In this document: piece after piece, positions 33,327-40,601 of the stretch
Layout of the letters: the number at the start of each line of letters is the position of its first letter
Position numbering within the stretch: position 1 is the first letter of the stretch
Assembly: GCA_964406575.1 (NCBI GenBank)
Contig: CAYOSH010000032.1
Location: forward strand, 1-44,510
Direction: 5' to 3'
DNA length: 44,510 nt
Source: WTAW01 sp964406575
Lineage (GTDB): Bacteria > Acidobacteriota > Aminicenantia > Aminicenantales > Aminicenantaceae
Made by a program: the position numbers and the translations under genes
The notes under the pieces: model-generated
What the model was told of the DNA's origin: nothing
Seen by the model: the letters and a program-made list of their open reading frames with translations, nothing else
Database searches by the model: none

Positions 33327-34091
33327 TCACTTCTCCTCATCGGGATTGGAGAAAGAGAGCTTGCCGTCGATCACTGGGAGGATCTCTCCCGCTTTTCCTC
33401 TGAATGAATAATCCACATAAGGAGTTAAAGGAGTGGGGTCGGGGTTGACTTCGACAACGGTCGCGCCCGCATTAGCGGCAGCGATTGGGAGCGAGGCCGC
33501 CGGTTGAACCACGGCGGAAGTACCCACCACGAACATGACCTCACAGCTTGAGCTTAAAGCAAACGCGCTCTGGAGTATGGATGCATCAAGGGATTCACCG
33601 AACCAGACCACATGTGGTCTGAGGAGAGCACCACAATCGAGACAGTGAGGAGGGAACTCATTGAGGGGAGTGCTGTGGTCTTCTATGACTGTCTCTTCTT
33701 TGGTGCACCGGAGTTTCCAGATGTTTCCATGGAGTTCCAGGATGTTTCGGGATCCGGCTTTCTGGTGGAGGCCGTCGATGTTCTGTGTGATCACATGGAA
33801 TGTGGGAAAAAGTTTTTCCCATCGGGACAGAACCTCATGTCCAGCGTTATACTCTTTGGAACCGATGATTCCTCTCCTCCAGTCGTACCATTCCCAGACA
33901 AGCTTGGGGTTTCTGATGAATGCCGCGAGGGTTGCCAGTTCTTCGGCCCGATATGTCTTCCAAAGGCCTTCCTCGCCGCGGAATGTGGGGATGCCGGATT
34001 CGGCGGAGATCCCAGCGCCTGTGAGCACAGTCACTCGACTTGTTTTGCGCAAAATGTGGATCAAAGGAGTCAATTCCGTCTGTATGTCCAT
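33327..34091 (-). CDS. cobB: NAD-dependent deacylase, class III sirtuin (CobB type)
   Basis: Removes acyl groups from lysine with NAD. The 254-aa product has GAGISAESGIPTFRG near residue 25, TQNIDGLH at 102-109 and the catalytic His121 in ELHGN. Zinc-side cysteines are C129, C150 and C153; the fourth position is Glu, as also seen in CobB-type enzymes. Y69 and R72 in WYDWRR match the Y-x-x-R that lets class III sirtuins bind succinyl or malonyl lysine, so desuccinylase activity is likely (inference). ATG 34091 follows AAGGAAATCGAA. Confidence 0.93.
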   Translation of the reverse strand: MDIQTELTPLIHILRKTSRVTVLTGAGISAESGIPTFRGEEGLWKTYRAEELATLAAFIRNPKLVWEWYDWRRGIIGSKEYNAGHEVLSRWEKLFPTFHVITQNIDGLHQKAGSRNILELHGNIWKLRCTKEETVIEDHSTPLNEFPPHCLDCGALLRPHVVWFGESLDASILQSAFALSSSCEVMFVVGTSAVVQPAASLPIAAANAGATVVEVNPDPTPLTPYVDYSFRGKAGEILPVIDGKLSFSNPDEEK

Positions 34092-34205
34092 TTCGATTTC
34101 CTTTCCGCATAGAATAACCAAATTTGACCCAAAACTCAATAAACAACACCGTGGGGTGTCAACACAGTAGGTTCAGCTCCCCGGGCTGACCGATTCCAGG
34201 TGCGA

Positions 34206-34265
34206 TGTAGGGCCCGTTCCCCGAACGGACCCATATAAAGGAGCCTTCGGAGATCGGTCCCTGCA
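34206..34265. repeat. Imperfect palindromic repeat element, copy B
   Basis: TGTAGGG at the left end and CCCTGCA at the right end are inverted (one mismatch). Inside, GGGCCCGTTC and GAACGGACCC (34210-34232) form a 10-bp hairpin with one mismatch and a CCC loop. ATATAAAGGAG follows the hairpin, matching the ATAAAAAGGAG after copy A at 15387-15430. Confidence 0.55.
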
Positions 34266-34281
34266 CTTAAAAGAGGGAAGT

Positions 34282-34439
34282 ATCCTTATTTCTGTGATGC
34301 TCTCAAGTCAAAAGATAATAGCAGGAGCTCGTCACAGTCCATATTCGTTGAAGATCCCCCCCACCCACCACCATCCGACTCATAAGGACAGTGACTCGCT
34401 CTTTTTTGCGTCTGATACCCTTATCACGGAAATAAGGAT
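34282..34439. repeat. 17-bp inverted repeat bounding a 158-base segment
   Basis: ATCCTTATTTCTGTGAT (34282-34298) is the inverted complement of ATCACGGAAATAAGGAT (34423-34439) with one mismatch. The 124 bases between hold no gene. The arms could be the ends of a MITE-like remnant or the feet of a long RNA stem; no target-site duplication is evident to me. Confidence 0.6.
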
Positions 34440-34461
34440 TTTTGCTTAAAAGGGAGAGAAC

Positions 34462-34490
34462 TTGACTTGATATAGCTTAAGTTATATACC
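34462..34490 (+). promoter_or_regulatory. Promoter and candidate operator of mtnP-pfkB
   Basis: TTGACT at 34462-34467 and TATACC at 34485-34490 are 17 bases apart. The spacer includes the near-palindrome TATAGCTTAAGTTATA (34471-34486) centred on CTTAAG, which overlaps the -10 and would suit a repressor site. This is inference from symmetry only. Confidence 0.5.
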
Positions 34491-34545
34491 ATTAATCTCA
34501 AATGTTCATGAAAATCGTAGGCAGAGGAGAATGGAAGGAGAGGAC

Positions 34546-35436
34546 ATGACAATTTTGAATTCCCATAATCTTCCCCAGGTTGCGATCGGACTCTTGGGAG
34601 GGACAGGGCTTTATGAGATAGAGGGGATGGACGTTATCCGGGAGATCGAACTGAACACGCCCTTTGGCCGACCGTCAGGTTCTTTCCTCATCGGAGAGCT
34701 CGAAGGGAAACGATTAGCCTTTCTCACCCGCCATGGCAAGGGGCATGCCCTTATGCCATCGGATATCAACTACAGGGCCAATATCTTTGGATTTAAGAAA
34801 TTCGGAGTCAGACGGGTGATATCCACCAACTGCGTCGGGTCTCTCAAGGAAAAGATCAGGCCCAGGGACATCGTTTTTGCTGACCAGTTTTTCGATAGAA
34901 CCCGGCGGAAGAATTCCTTCTTCGGAGAGGGGATTGCCGCCCATATCGGTTTTGCCCACCCTGTCTGCCCTGAACTCTCTTCCTTGCTGTTCAAAGCAGG
35001 GCAGGAGCTCGGTGTGCGGTGCCATCTCGGCGGGACCTACATCTGCATCGAGGGCCCCTCCTTTTCCACAAAAGCCGAGTCCGAGATCTACAGGTCGTGG
35101 GGCTGTGATGTTATCGGGATGACCAGTGTGACAGAGGCCAAGCTCTGCAGAGAAGCCGAGATCTGCTATTCCACGATGAATCTGGTCACAGATTATGATG
35201 TCTGGCACGAAACTGAAGAAACCGTTTCTGTCGAGATGATCCTCGAGAATTTGCAAAAGAACATCCAGAATGCCAAAGATATCATCAAAAGATCGATCGC
35301 CTCACTTCCGGAAGACAGAGGTGCCCACTGCGAATGCGGTCAGGCTCTGGCCAACACGATTGTCACGCATCCGGACCTTATTTCTCCGGAAGCTAAAGAA
35401 CGGCTGCGGCCGATCATCCAGAAGTATATCCCATAG
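34546..35436 (+). CDS. mtnP: S-methyl-5'-thioadenosine phosphorylase (MTAP family)
   Basis: Phosphorolyses methylthioadenosine to adenine and methylthioribose-1-phosphate in methionine salvage. Motifs: IGLLGGTGLYEIEG near residue 13, RHGKGHALMPSDINYRANIFGFKKFGV near 62 (phosphate and sugar site), GTYICIEGPSFSTKAESEIYR near 163 and the base site ending TDYDVWHE, whose Asp pair is typical of 6-amino-purine enzymes. I place the start at ATG 34546, five bases after AAGGAG; an upstream ATG 34531 is very close to its own Shine-Dalgarno. 296 aa. Confidence 0.93.
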   Translation: MTILNSHNLPQVAIGLLGGTGLYEIEGMDVIREIELNTPFGRPSGSFLIGELEGKRLAFLTRHGKGHALMPSDINYRANIFGFKKFGVRRVISTNCVGSLKEKIRPRDIVFADQFFDRTRRKNSFFGEGIAAHIGFAHPVCPELSSLLFKAGQELGVRCHLGGTYICIEGPSFSTKAESEIYRSWGCDVIGMTSVTEAKLCREAEICYSTMNLVTDYDVWHETEETVSVEMILENLQKNIQNAKDIIKRSIASLPEDRGAHCECGQALANTIVTHPDLISPEAKERLRPIIQKYIP

Positions 35437-35448
35437 TTCGAGAGTACG

Positions 35449-36348
35449 ATGAGCTTAGTCATTGTCGGCACCTTCAACCTGGATACGATCGAGACTCCTA
35501 AGGAGAGACGCGAAAGTATCGTCGGAGGGTCCGGAACCTATTGTTGTCTGGCAGCAAGCTTTTTTACGGCTCCTCGGATCGTCGGCGTGGTGGGTGAGGA
35601 CTTTCCCAGGGACACCCTCTGTCTGTTCAAGGAAAAAGGCATCGACACCGAAGGGCTTCTTATAAAGCCGGGAAAGACCTTTTTCTGGGAAGGCCGCTAT
35701 GCTGAGGATCCGAACAAAAGGACAACGATCGCTACGGAAGTGAATGTTCTCAAGGGCTTTCGCCCCCAAATCCCTGAACATTACAGAAACGCGGATATCC
35801 TGTTCCTGGCGAATATCGACCCTGACCTCCAGGAGGACATCTGTGTCCAGATGAAAAATCCCCGTCTAGTGGCGATGGATACCATGAACTATTGGATCCA
35901 CACACGAGCCCAATCCCTGCTGAATGTCCTTGAAAAAGTGGATGTGTTTTTCGCAAATGACGAGGAGGTCAGGATGTTGACTGGCGAGCTGAACCTCATC
36001 ACGGCTGGGAAACGCATCTTAGAGAAGGGCCCATCCCTCGTAGTCATCAAGAAAGGAGAACACGGGGCGATTTTTATTGCCGAGGATTTTGTGTTTATCG
36101 TGCCTGCTTATCCGAGTGAGAAAGTTATCGACCCCACAGGCGCTGGAGACAGTTTCGGCGGCGGATTCCTGGGATATCTGGACAAGGTCGATTCGTATTC
36201 GGAAGGGGATTTTCGGAAAGCTGCAGTCTACGGAAGTGTGCTCGCCTCCTTCACCATCGAGCGATTCGGCATCGACCGCCTCAGCTCCCTCACCTCCGAG
36301 GAGATTGAAAGCCGCTTTGCGGAATTTCAAAAATTCGTTTCATTTTGA
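35449..36348 (+). CDS. PfkB-family carbohydrate/nucleoside kinase
   Basis: A 299-aa ribokinase-fold kinase. VGGSGTYCCLAASFF near residue 26 is the substrate-binding turn, FFANDEEVRMLTGE near 165 the hinge, and DPTGAGDSFGGGFLGYL near 227 the anion hole with the catalytic Asp. The substrate cannot be read off. Twelve bases after mtnP, it probably acts on a purine nucleoside or on a sugar freed in thioadenosine salvage (inference). Confidence 0.88.
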   Translation: MSLVIVGTFNLDTIETPKERRESIVGGSGTYCCLAASFFTAPRIVGVVGEDFPRDTLCLFKEKGIDTEGLLIKPGKTFFWEGRYAEDPNKRTTIATEVNVLKGFRPQIPEHYRNADILFLANIDPDLQEDICVQMKNPRLVAMDTMNYWIHTRAQSLLNVLEKVDVFFANDEEVRMLTGELNLITAGKRILEKGPSLVVIKKGEHGAIFIAEDFVFIVPAYPSEKVIDPTGAGDSFGGGFLGYLDKVDSYSEGDFRKAAVYGSVLASFTIERFGIDRLSSLTSEEIESRFAEFQKFVSF

Positions 36349-36392
36349 AAAAATAACATCTCTGACGTGGAGTCGCACTTCATTCATCCCAG

Positions 36393-37205
36393 TCAAAAAT
36401 CCGTTGGAAGCCTTCTTCTGTGTCTTTTTGGATTGCCTCCCCAGCCCCTGATATTTAACTCTTGAGTTTTGAATTTAAAAAACTGAAAGCTCCCTGTGTC
36501 CTTGAATATTTGGCATGCTTTTTGTAAGTCACTCTCATCATCTATATCGATCCATAACCTGTTTCCAATATCCATCACTCTGGCTTTACGATTGTGCGCA
36601 AGTGTCCGGATACCGCCAGAGAGGGTGGAATCGCCCATCTTTATGCTTTGTTCGAGGGCAGAAAAGATTGCTGGTGTACAGAGGAATATTCCAGTATCGA
36701 AGGCATTGTATTTTTTCAAATTTTTTCCAATGTCAATAATTATGTCGCTTTCTCTTTTAACCTTCGTTGCTTCTTCCCGATCGACTAAAGGATTATTATC
36801 AATATTACAATCTACGGCCAAGACGACTTCATCATCATTTAAAGGGAATTTTATAAGCCTTTTGATTATGGAGACATCGAAAATATGATCAGACATCATT
36901 AAGACGAACCTTCCTTTGAAATGCCCTTTGGCTTTAAGTACAGACAATCCATTTTCTTTTTCCCACTCCTCATTGTGAATGACATCGATTTTTAACTTTA
37001 TTTTTCCCGAAAGTTCATCAAGAAAGCTCCTTATTTCTTTTGCCCGATATCCTGTCACGACAACGAAATCATTGATCCTTGCTTTATTGGCCAGGAGTAA
37101 AATGTGTTCTAGGAGGGGTGTTTTGCCCAGCAACACGAGAGGTTTTAAGTCGGAGATATGAGATAAACGTTTTCCTCTTCCAGCGGCGATAATTAGACCC
37201 CTCAT
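36393..37205 (-). CDS. IPCT-like sugar/alcohol-phosphate nucleotidyltransferase
   Basis: A 270-aa GT-A-type nucleotidyltransferase. LIIAAGRGKRLSHISDLKPLVLL is the N-terminal NTP loop with the KP lysine. FVLMMSDHIFD near residue 100 has the metal-binding Asp, followed by VDREEATKVKRES, DIGKNLKKYNAFDTGIFLCTP and LWIDIDDESDL. This 'SDH...EATKV...DIGK.L..Y...DTG.F' pattern resembles CTP:inositol-1-phosphate cytidylyltransferase, which makes CDP-inositol. The last about 25 residues are a basic tail. ATGA overlap with the CDP-alcohol transferase gene shows that the two act together. Both genes are AT-rich. Confidence 0.8.
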   Translation of the reverse strand: MRGLIIAAGRGKRLSHISDLKPLVLLGKTPLLEHILLLANKARINDFVVVTGYRAKEIRSFLDELSGKIKLKIDVIHNEEWEKENGLSVLKAKGHFKGRFVLMMSDHIFDVSIIKRLIKFPLNDDEVVLAVDCNIDNNPLVDREEATKVKRESDIIIDIGKNLKKYNAFDTGIFLCTPAIFSALEQSIKMGDSTLSGGIRTLAHNRKARVMDIGNRLWIDIDDESDLQKACQIFKDTGSFQFFKFKTQELNIRGWGGNPKRHRRRLPTDF

Positions 37206-38161
37206 CGAAAATCTCTATCCTTTTCTCCGCTGGATTTATTAGGCATGTGAGATTTAGTAATGGATATAAGATGGTTGATCTTATTTTCCTGTAATATGGC
37301 GGCATAAATAAAAACCATACTCAAGACAACAAGTTCAAATATAAAAAACAACTCCGGTTTTTTAAGAAGAAGTAAGGCGAACAGAGCGAACTGCCTGACG
37401 TTAATGGTGAGTATGTTGTAGTATTTATTCATGGCCTTGATCGATCTTCTGTATTCTTGTGCCAACCAATGGGGTGTATTCCCCCGATAAGTCTTTTCTA
37501 TTATAGCTCTCAAAATCCTGTGGCTTTTAGTAAACAGATTCAGAGATAAGACATATTCTATCTCGAGATACTTAATAAATTTATGTATAAAATTGCCGTT
37601 CCATTTCAACGTGTGATATTGATTTAGAAGTTGATCTGAAGAGGAGATTTCACAATATTTTGGTCCTCGAACAAAATAAAGGTAGGCATTGCGATAATAA
37701 TCTCCCCAGGCTGCTTGGGTAAAATGGCTCGCACCTGCTAGTACGGCCACCACAAAAATCCATTTAGAATGTCCTTCATGAATATACCTAAGGCAAAGAT
37801 GAACGTAAATACTGAGAAAAATAACGTGACTGGAAATACCATCCAGAATTCTTCCCATTTGCGATTCTGAATGTGTCATGCGAGCCAGTTGTCCGTCCGC
37901 ACTGTCGAGAGCGTTGGAAAAGATTTTTGCAAAGATGCCGATAATATTTATTGTCATAGAGGAATAATAAAAAAGATGTCCTGAGATCACTCCCGTTATC
38001 ATGCCAAGTATTGTGACTGTATTTGGCGTGAGTTTTAACGATCTGGCAAGAAGGGCGAGCAGGTAGCCAAAAGGCCTGAAGAAATGAATGTCGATGAATT
38101 CTTCCACATCTTTGTCTTTATAAGTGGATTCTATTTGAGTTTTATTAAAATCTATCGTCAT
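37202..38161 (-). CDS. CDP-alcohol phosphatidyltransferase-family membrane enzyme
   Basis: A 319-aa integral membrane protein with about six hydrophobic segments. The family signature D-x2-D-G-x2-A-R-x8-G-x3-D-x3-D appears as D86, D89-G90, A93-R94, G103 and D107, but the last Asp is Ser111. The soluble insertion at about 145-235 is rich in Tyr, Lys and Asn. The enzyme would join a CDP-activated alcohol to a hydroxyl acceptor with loss of CMP, as DIPP synthase or phosphatidylinositol-phosphate synthase do. It lies between the dehydrogenase and IPCT-like genes. The Shine-Dalgarno is weak. Confidence 0.8.
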   Translation of the reverse strand: MTIDFNKTQIESTYKDKDVEEFIDIHFFRPFGYLLALLARSLKLTPNTVTILGMITGVISGHLFYYSSMTINIIGIFAKIFSNALDSADGQLARMTHSESQMGRILDGISSHVIFLSIYVHLCLRYIHEGHSKWIFVVAVLAGASHFTQAAWGDYYRNAYLYFVRGPKYCEISSSDQLLNQYHTLKWNGNFIHKFIKYLEIEYVLSLNLFTKSHRILRAIIEKTYRGNTPHWLAQEYRRSIKAMNKYYNILTINVRQFALFALLLLKKPELFFIFELVVLSMVFIYAAILQENKINHLISITKSHMPNKSSGEKDRDFR

Positions 38162-38226
38162 AATCAGTGTCTGCCTCTAGGTCTTACCTTCCGTGTGTAT
38201 AGGAAATCTGAAATAAAATTTTGCCC

Positions 38227-39360
38227 TTATACATCTCTTATTTTTATGTCCAACCTCCCGATCCCTCTGCTGACTATGGTCTTGATAAATTCCCGCCAAT
38301 CCACACACTCTTCGGGTGCCAGCACCCCTTTCCCTTTGATATATCCATCGATCAACATCTGGGCACCTATTGATGCCGGTGTTCCTGTTCCAGTGGTTAT
38401 CACGCCTGAAGAGGTGTAGGTGACGATCTTGGATTCTCCATTACGCCATCCTTTCACATCCACGCGAAGGGCTCCCTGTTTTGGGATATTTTTAAGGCTT
38501 TTACACTTTTTGTGGAAGTACGCAGCCGCAAAATCCATCGGATCTATCGGAGCTCCATTGACTCTGATCGGTCCAACGGATTCTCTCACCAGTTTTCCCA
38601 AGTTGCGTATGAGATCGTTGATGAACGGAGGGTGAAAAGTTGCTTTGTCGTCCACGACCGTTGCTGTTTTAAAGACATGCGAAAGAGTTATCGGTTCAGG
38701 ATGTCCAACATGGAAAACATCCATCGGTCCTACAGGCTCAAGGAACTCGATCCGTTCTTTGCCATCCACGAATGATTCCACCTCGATCATTTTCGCGTTC
38801 TGATAGGTTAAAGCCTTTCCTGACAATGAATAGAGCAGATGATAGCTCAAGGCGAGCCCGCCAGGGTCTGCTCCACTCATGACCCAAGCCGTATGAATCT
38901 CGTCAACAGTGTCCAGCTGGTCTGAAGCGGCTTTGGCAAAAACATTGTTGATTCCAGGGCTGGCACCAAGGCCCATTACGATAATAACTCCAGCGTCTTT
39001 GGCCCTTTTATTCAATTTGAGCATCTTGTATGTTGTTTCGTAATCATCGTTGATGTCGATCAGGTTAACTTTTGCTTCTATGGCTGCTTCCGCAATTTTG
39101 ACCTCATATTTATAATTGGGACCGACACAGTTTATGGCCACATCACAATTTTGCATCAAACAGACAAGATTTTTTCTATCTTCAATGTCTATTTGGTGTA
39201 TTGAGGTGTTGATTCGTCTCCCTTTCAGATTGCGCACCAATTTTTTCGCTTTCTCTGTGCTGCGCGTGGCGATGATAAGGTCCTTGAATGTCCCATGTCT
39301 ATACAGGTCTTCAACTGCAGACCCCCCCATCTCTCCACATCCAAGCACTAAGACTTTCAT
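38227..39360 (-). CDS. Saccharopine-dehydrogenase-like NAD(P) oxidoreductase
   Basis: A 377-aa protein with a Rossmann N terminus (MKVLVLGCGEMGGSAVEDL), then CDVAINCVGPNYKYEVKIAEAAIEAKVNLIDIN near residue 73, typical of the saccharopine dehydrogenase/homospermidine synthase superfamily. GLGASPGINNVFAKAA near residue 130 begins the catalytic domain. Members couple an amine and a carbonyl reductively, or split such a product. Which amine is used here is unknown; the neighbourhood suggests an amino-modified alcohol. GGAGG is close upstream of the ATG. Confidence 0.82.
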   Translation of the reverse strand: MKVLVLGCGEMGGSAVEDLYRHGTFKDLIIATRSTEKAKKLVRNLKGRRINTSIHQIDIEDRKNLVCLMQNCDVAINCVGPNYKYEVKIAEAAIEAKVNLIDINDDYETTYKMLKLNKRAKDAGVIIVMGLGASPGINNVFAKAASDQLDTVDEIHTAWVMSGADPGGLALSYHLLYSLSGKALTYQNAKMIEVESFVDGKERIEFLEPVGPMDVFHVGHPEPITLSHVFKTATVVDDKATFHPPFINDLIRNLGKLVRESVGPIRVNGAPIDPMDFAAAYFHKKCKSLKNIPKQGALRVDVKGWRNGESKIVTYTSSGVITTGTGTPASIGAQMLIDGYIKGKGVLAPEECVDWREFIKTIVSRGIGRLDIKIRDV

Positions 39361-39391
39361 TTTATCCTCCTATCCTTAATATTTTCCAGCG

Positions 39392-40510
39392 TCAGAGTAA
39401 TTTCTGATAAATCCTGTAACGTTTATAGACTTTTCCGCCTAATCGCTCCATCTCGGCCTGCACCTTGAAATTGGATTCGAGCTCATGATGGCTGTCCCAG
39501 AATTCGATCCCAGTTTTTTGGGAAGATTCGATCAACTTTACACCCAACATGACATCAAGGCCTTTTTCTCTGCATTCCTTTTTAATGCCCCCAAGATAGA
39601 GGTCAAGTTGTTTTGTCTTCTTTGCTGCATAAAGAATCTTGAATACACCCAGTGGAAAGAGGCAACCCTTAGCGTTGCGTATACCAGGGGCCATGTTCAG
39701 AATTCCAATCGTAAAGGCCACAATCTCGTGATTTTTCGCGATGATTTTGACAAAATTTGGGTTCACAACAGGAAGATATTTCTTACCCAGTTCATCCATT
39801 TCCTCTTCTTCGAGAGGAGAGTACCCATAGTTGTCTTTGAATGTGTCGTTCATCAACCGAAAGATGGGCCGAATATAGGCCTTGATCTGTTTCCTCTTGG
39901 AAAACTCGATCATAGTATAATTTCTGTTTCTCTCGATCCTCTTGTAGATTCTCTTGTAAAACTCAGGGATTTTTTCTGGAACATCCACTCTGTAAACAAC
40001 ATAATCCACTTCTTTTTTGTACCCCTCCTTTTCCAAAAGTCGAATCATGTACTCAAAGTTGAAGTAAGTGGACAGAGATGGCTCGAACTCAAAACCTTCA
40101 ACTAAAAAACCCCCTGGATCTTGATCAGAAAAACCCATTGGCCCAACACATTTTTGCATATTCCGCTCTCTGGACCATTTTTCTATGAATGAGAGCAGCA
40201 TATGCGCCACATTCTGATCGTCTCCACATTCCAGATAGCAGAATCTACAAATTTTTTCCATGCAGTAGCTGTTATATCGATGATTGATTATCCCCATAAT
40301 GCGCCCCACGGGATCATTGTTTCGATAGGCAAGAACGAGTACCGTCTCTGAGTGATGAAACGCCCTATTCTTTTTCTTGTTGAAATACTTTCGTTCCTCA
40401 CTGTAGATAGGAGGAATCCATTTTAAATGGTTGCGATGGATTCTGGCAGGAAGACGGATGAAAGCTCTGAGTTGTTTCCGATTCGATACCTCGCGGATCT
40501 CCACAGACAT
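39392..40510 (-). CDS. GNAT-superfamily acyltransferase (YghO-like)
   Basis: A 372-aa protein. The start MSVEIREVSNRKQLRAFIRLP with HLKWIPPIYSEERKYF is typical of the large YghO-like GNAT group, as are HSETVLVLAYRNNDPVGRIMGIIN near residue 55 and the GPMGFSDQDPGGFLVEGF segment near residue 122. A second half (about 180-372) keeps a similar alpha/beta pattern. Such proteins probably transfer an acyl group, but no substrate is known for this type. I start at ATG 40510, with GGAG upstream. A GTG at 40570 would add 20 residues unlike the family. Confidence 0.78.
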   Translation of the reverse strand: MSVEIREVSNRKQLRAFIRLPARIHRNHLKWIPPIYSEERKYFNKKKNRAFHHSETVLVLAYRNNDPVGRIMGIINHRYNSYCMEKICRFCYLECGDDQNVAHMLLSFIEKWSRERNMQKCVGPMGFSDQDPGGFLVEGFEFEPSLSTYFNFEYMIRLLEKEGYKKEVDYVVYRVDVPEKIPEFYKRIYKRIERNRNYTMIEFSKRKQIKAYIRPIFRLMNDTFKDNYGYSPLEEEEMDELGKKYLPVVNPNFVKIIAKNHEIVAFTIGILNMAPGIRNAKGCLFPLGVFKILYAAKKTKQLDLYLGGIKKECREKGLDVMLGVKLIESSQKTGIEFWDSHHELESNFKVQAEMERLGGKVYKRYRIYQKLL

Positions 40511-40601
40511 CTCAACTCTCCATTCTCTTGATAAAATATCTGATAGACCCGCCTGACATTCGTTCTTCACTCCTGCCGTCTGAGTTCATGATATTCATCG
40601 A

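Larger units (their letters stand above)
34092..34545. other. Non-coding interval between cobB and mtnP
   Basis: The 454-base gap separates divergent genes and has no convincing gene. It contains the palindromic repeat at 34206-34265, the 17-bp inverted repeat ending at 34439, a CCCCCCACCCACCACC stretch near 34349, and the mtnP promoter. Near 34267 and 34445 the short motif CTTAAAAG is repeated. Confidence 0.6.

Noticed and set aside
34092..34545. Riboswitch (for example SAM-type) before mtnP
   Set aside because: I could not recognise any known aptamer core; the inverted repeats end before the promoter, so they are not in the mtnP leader.
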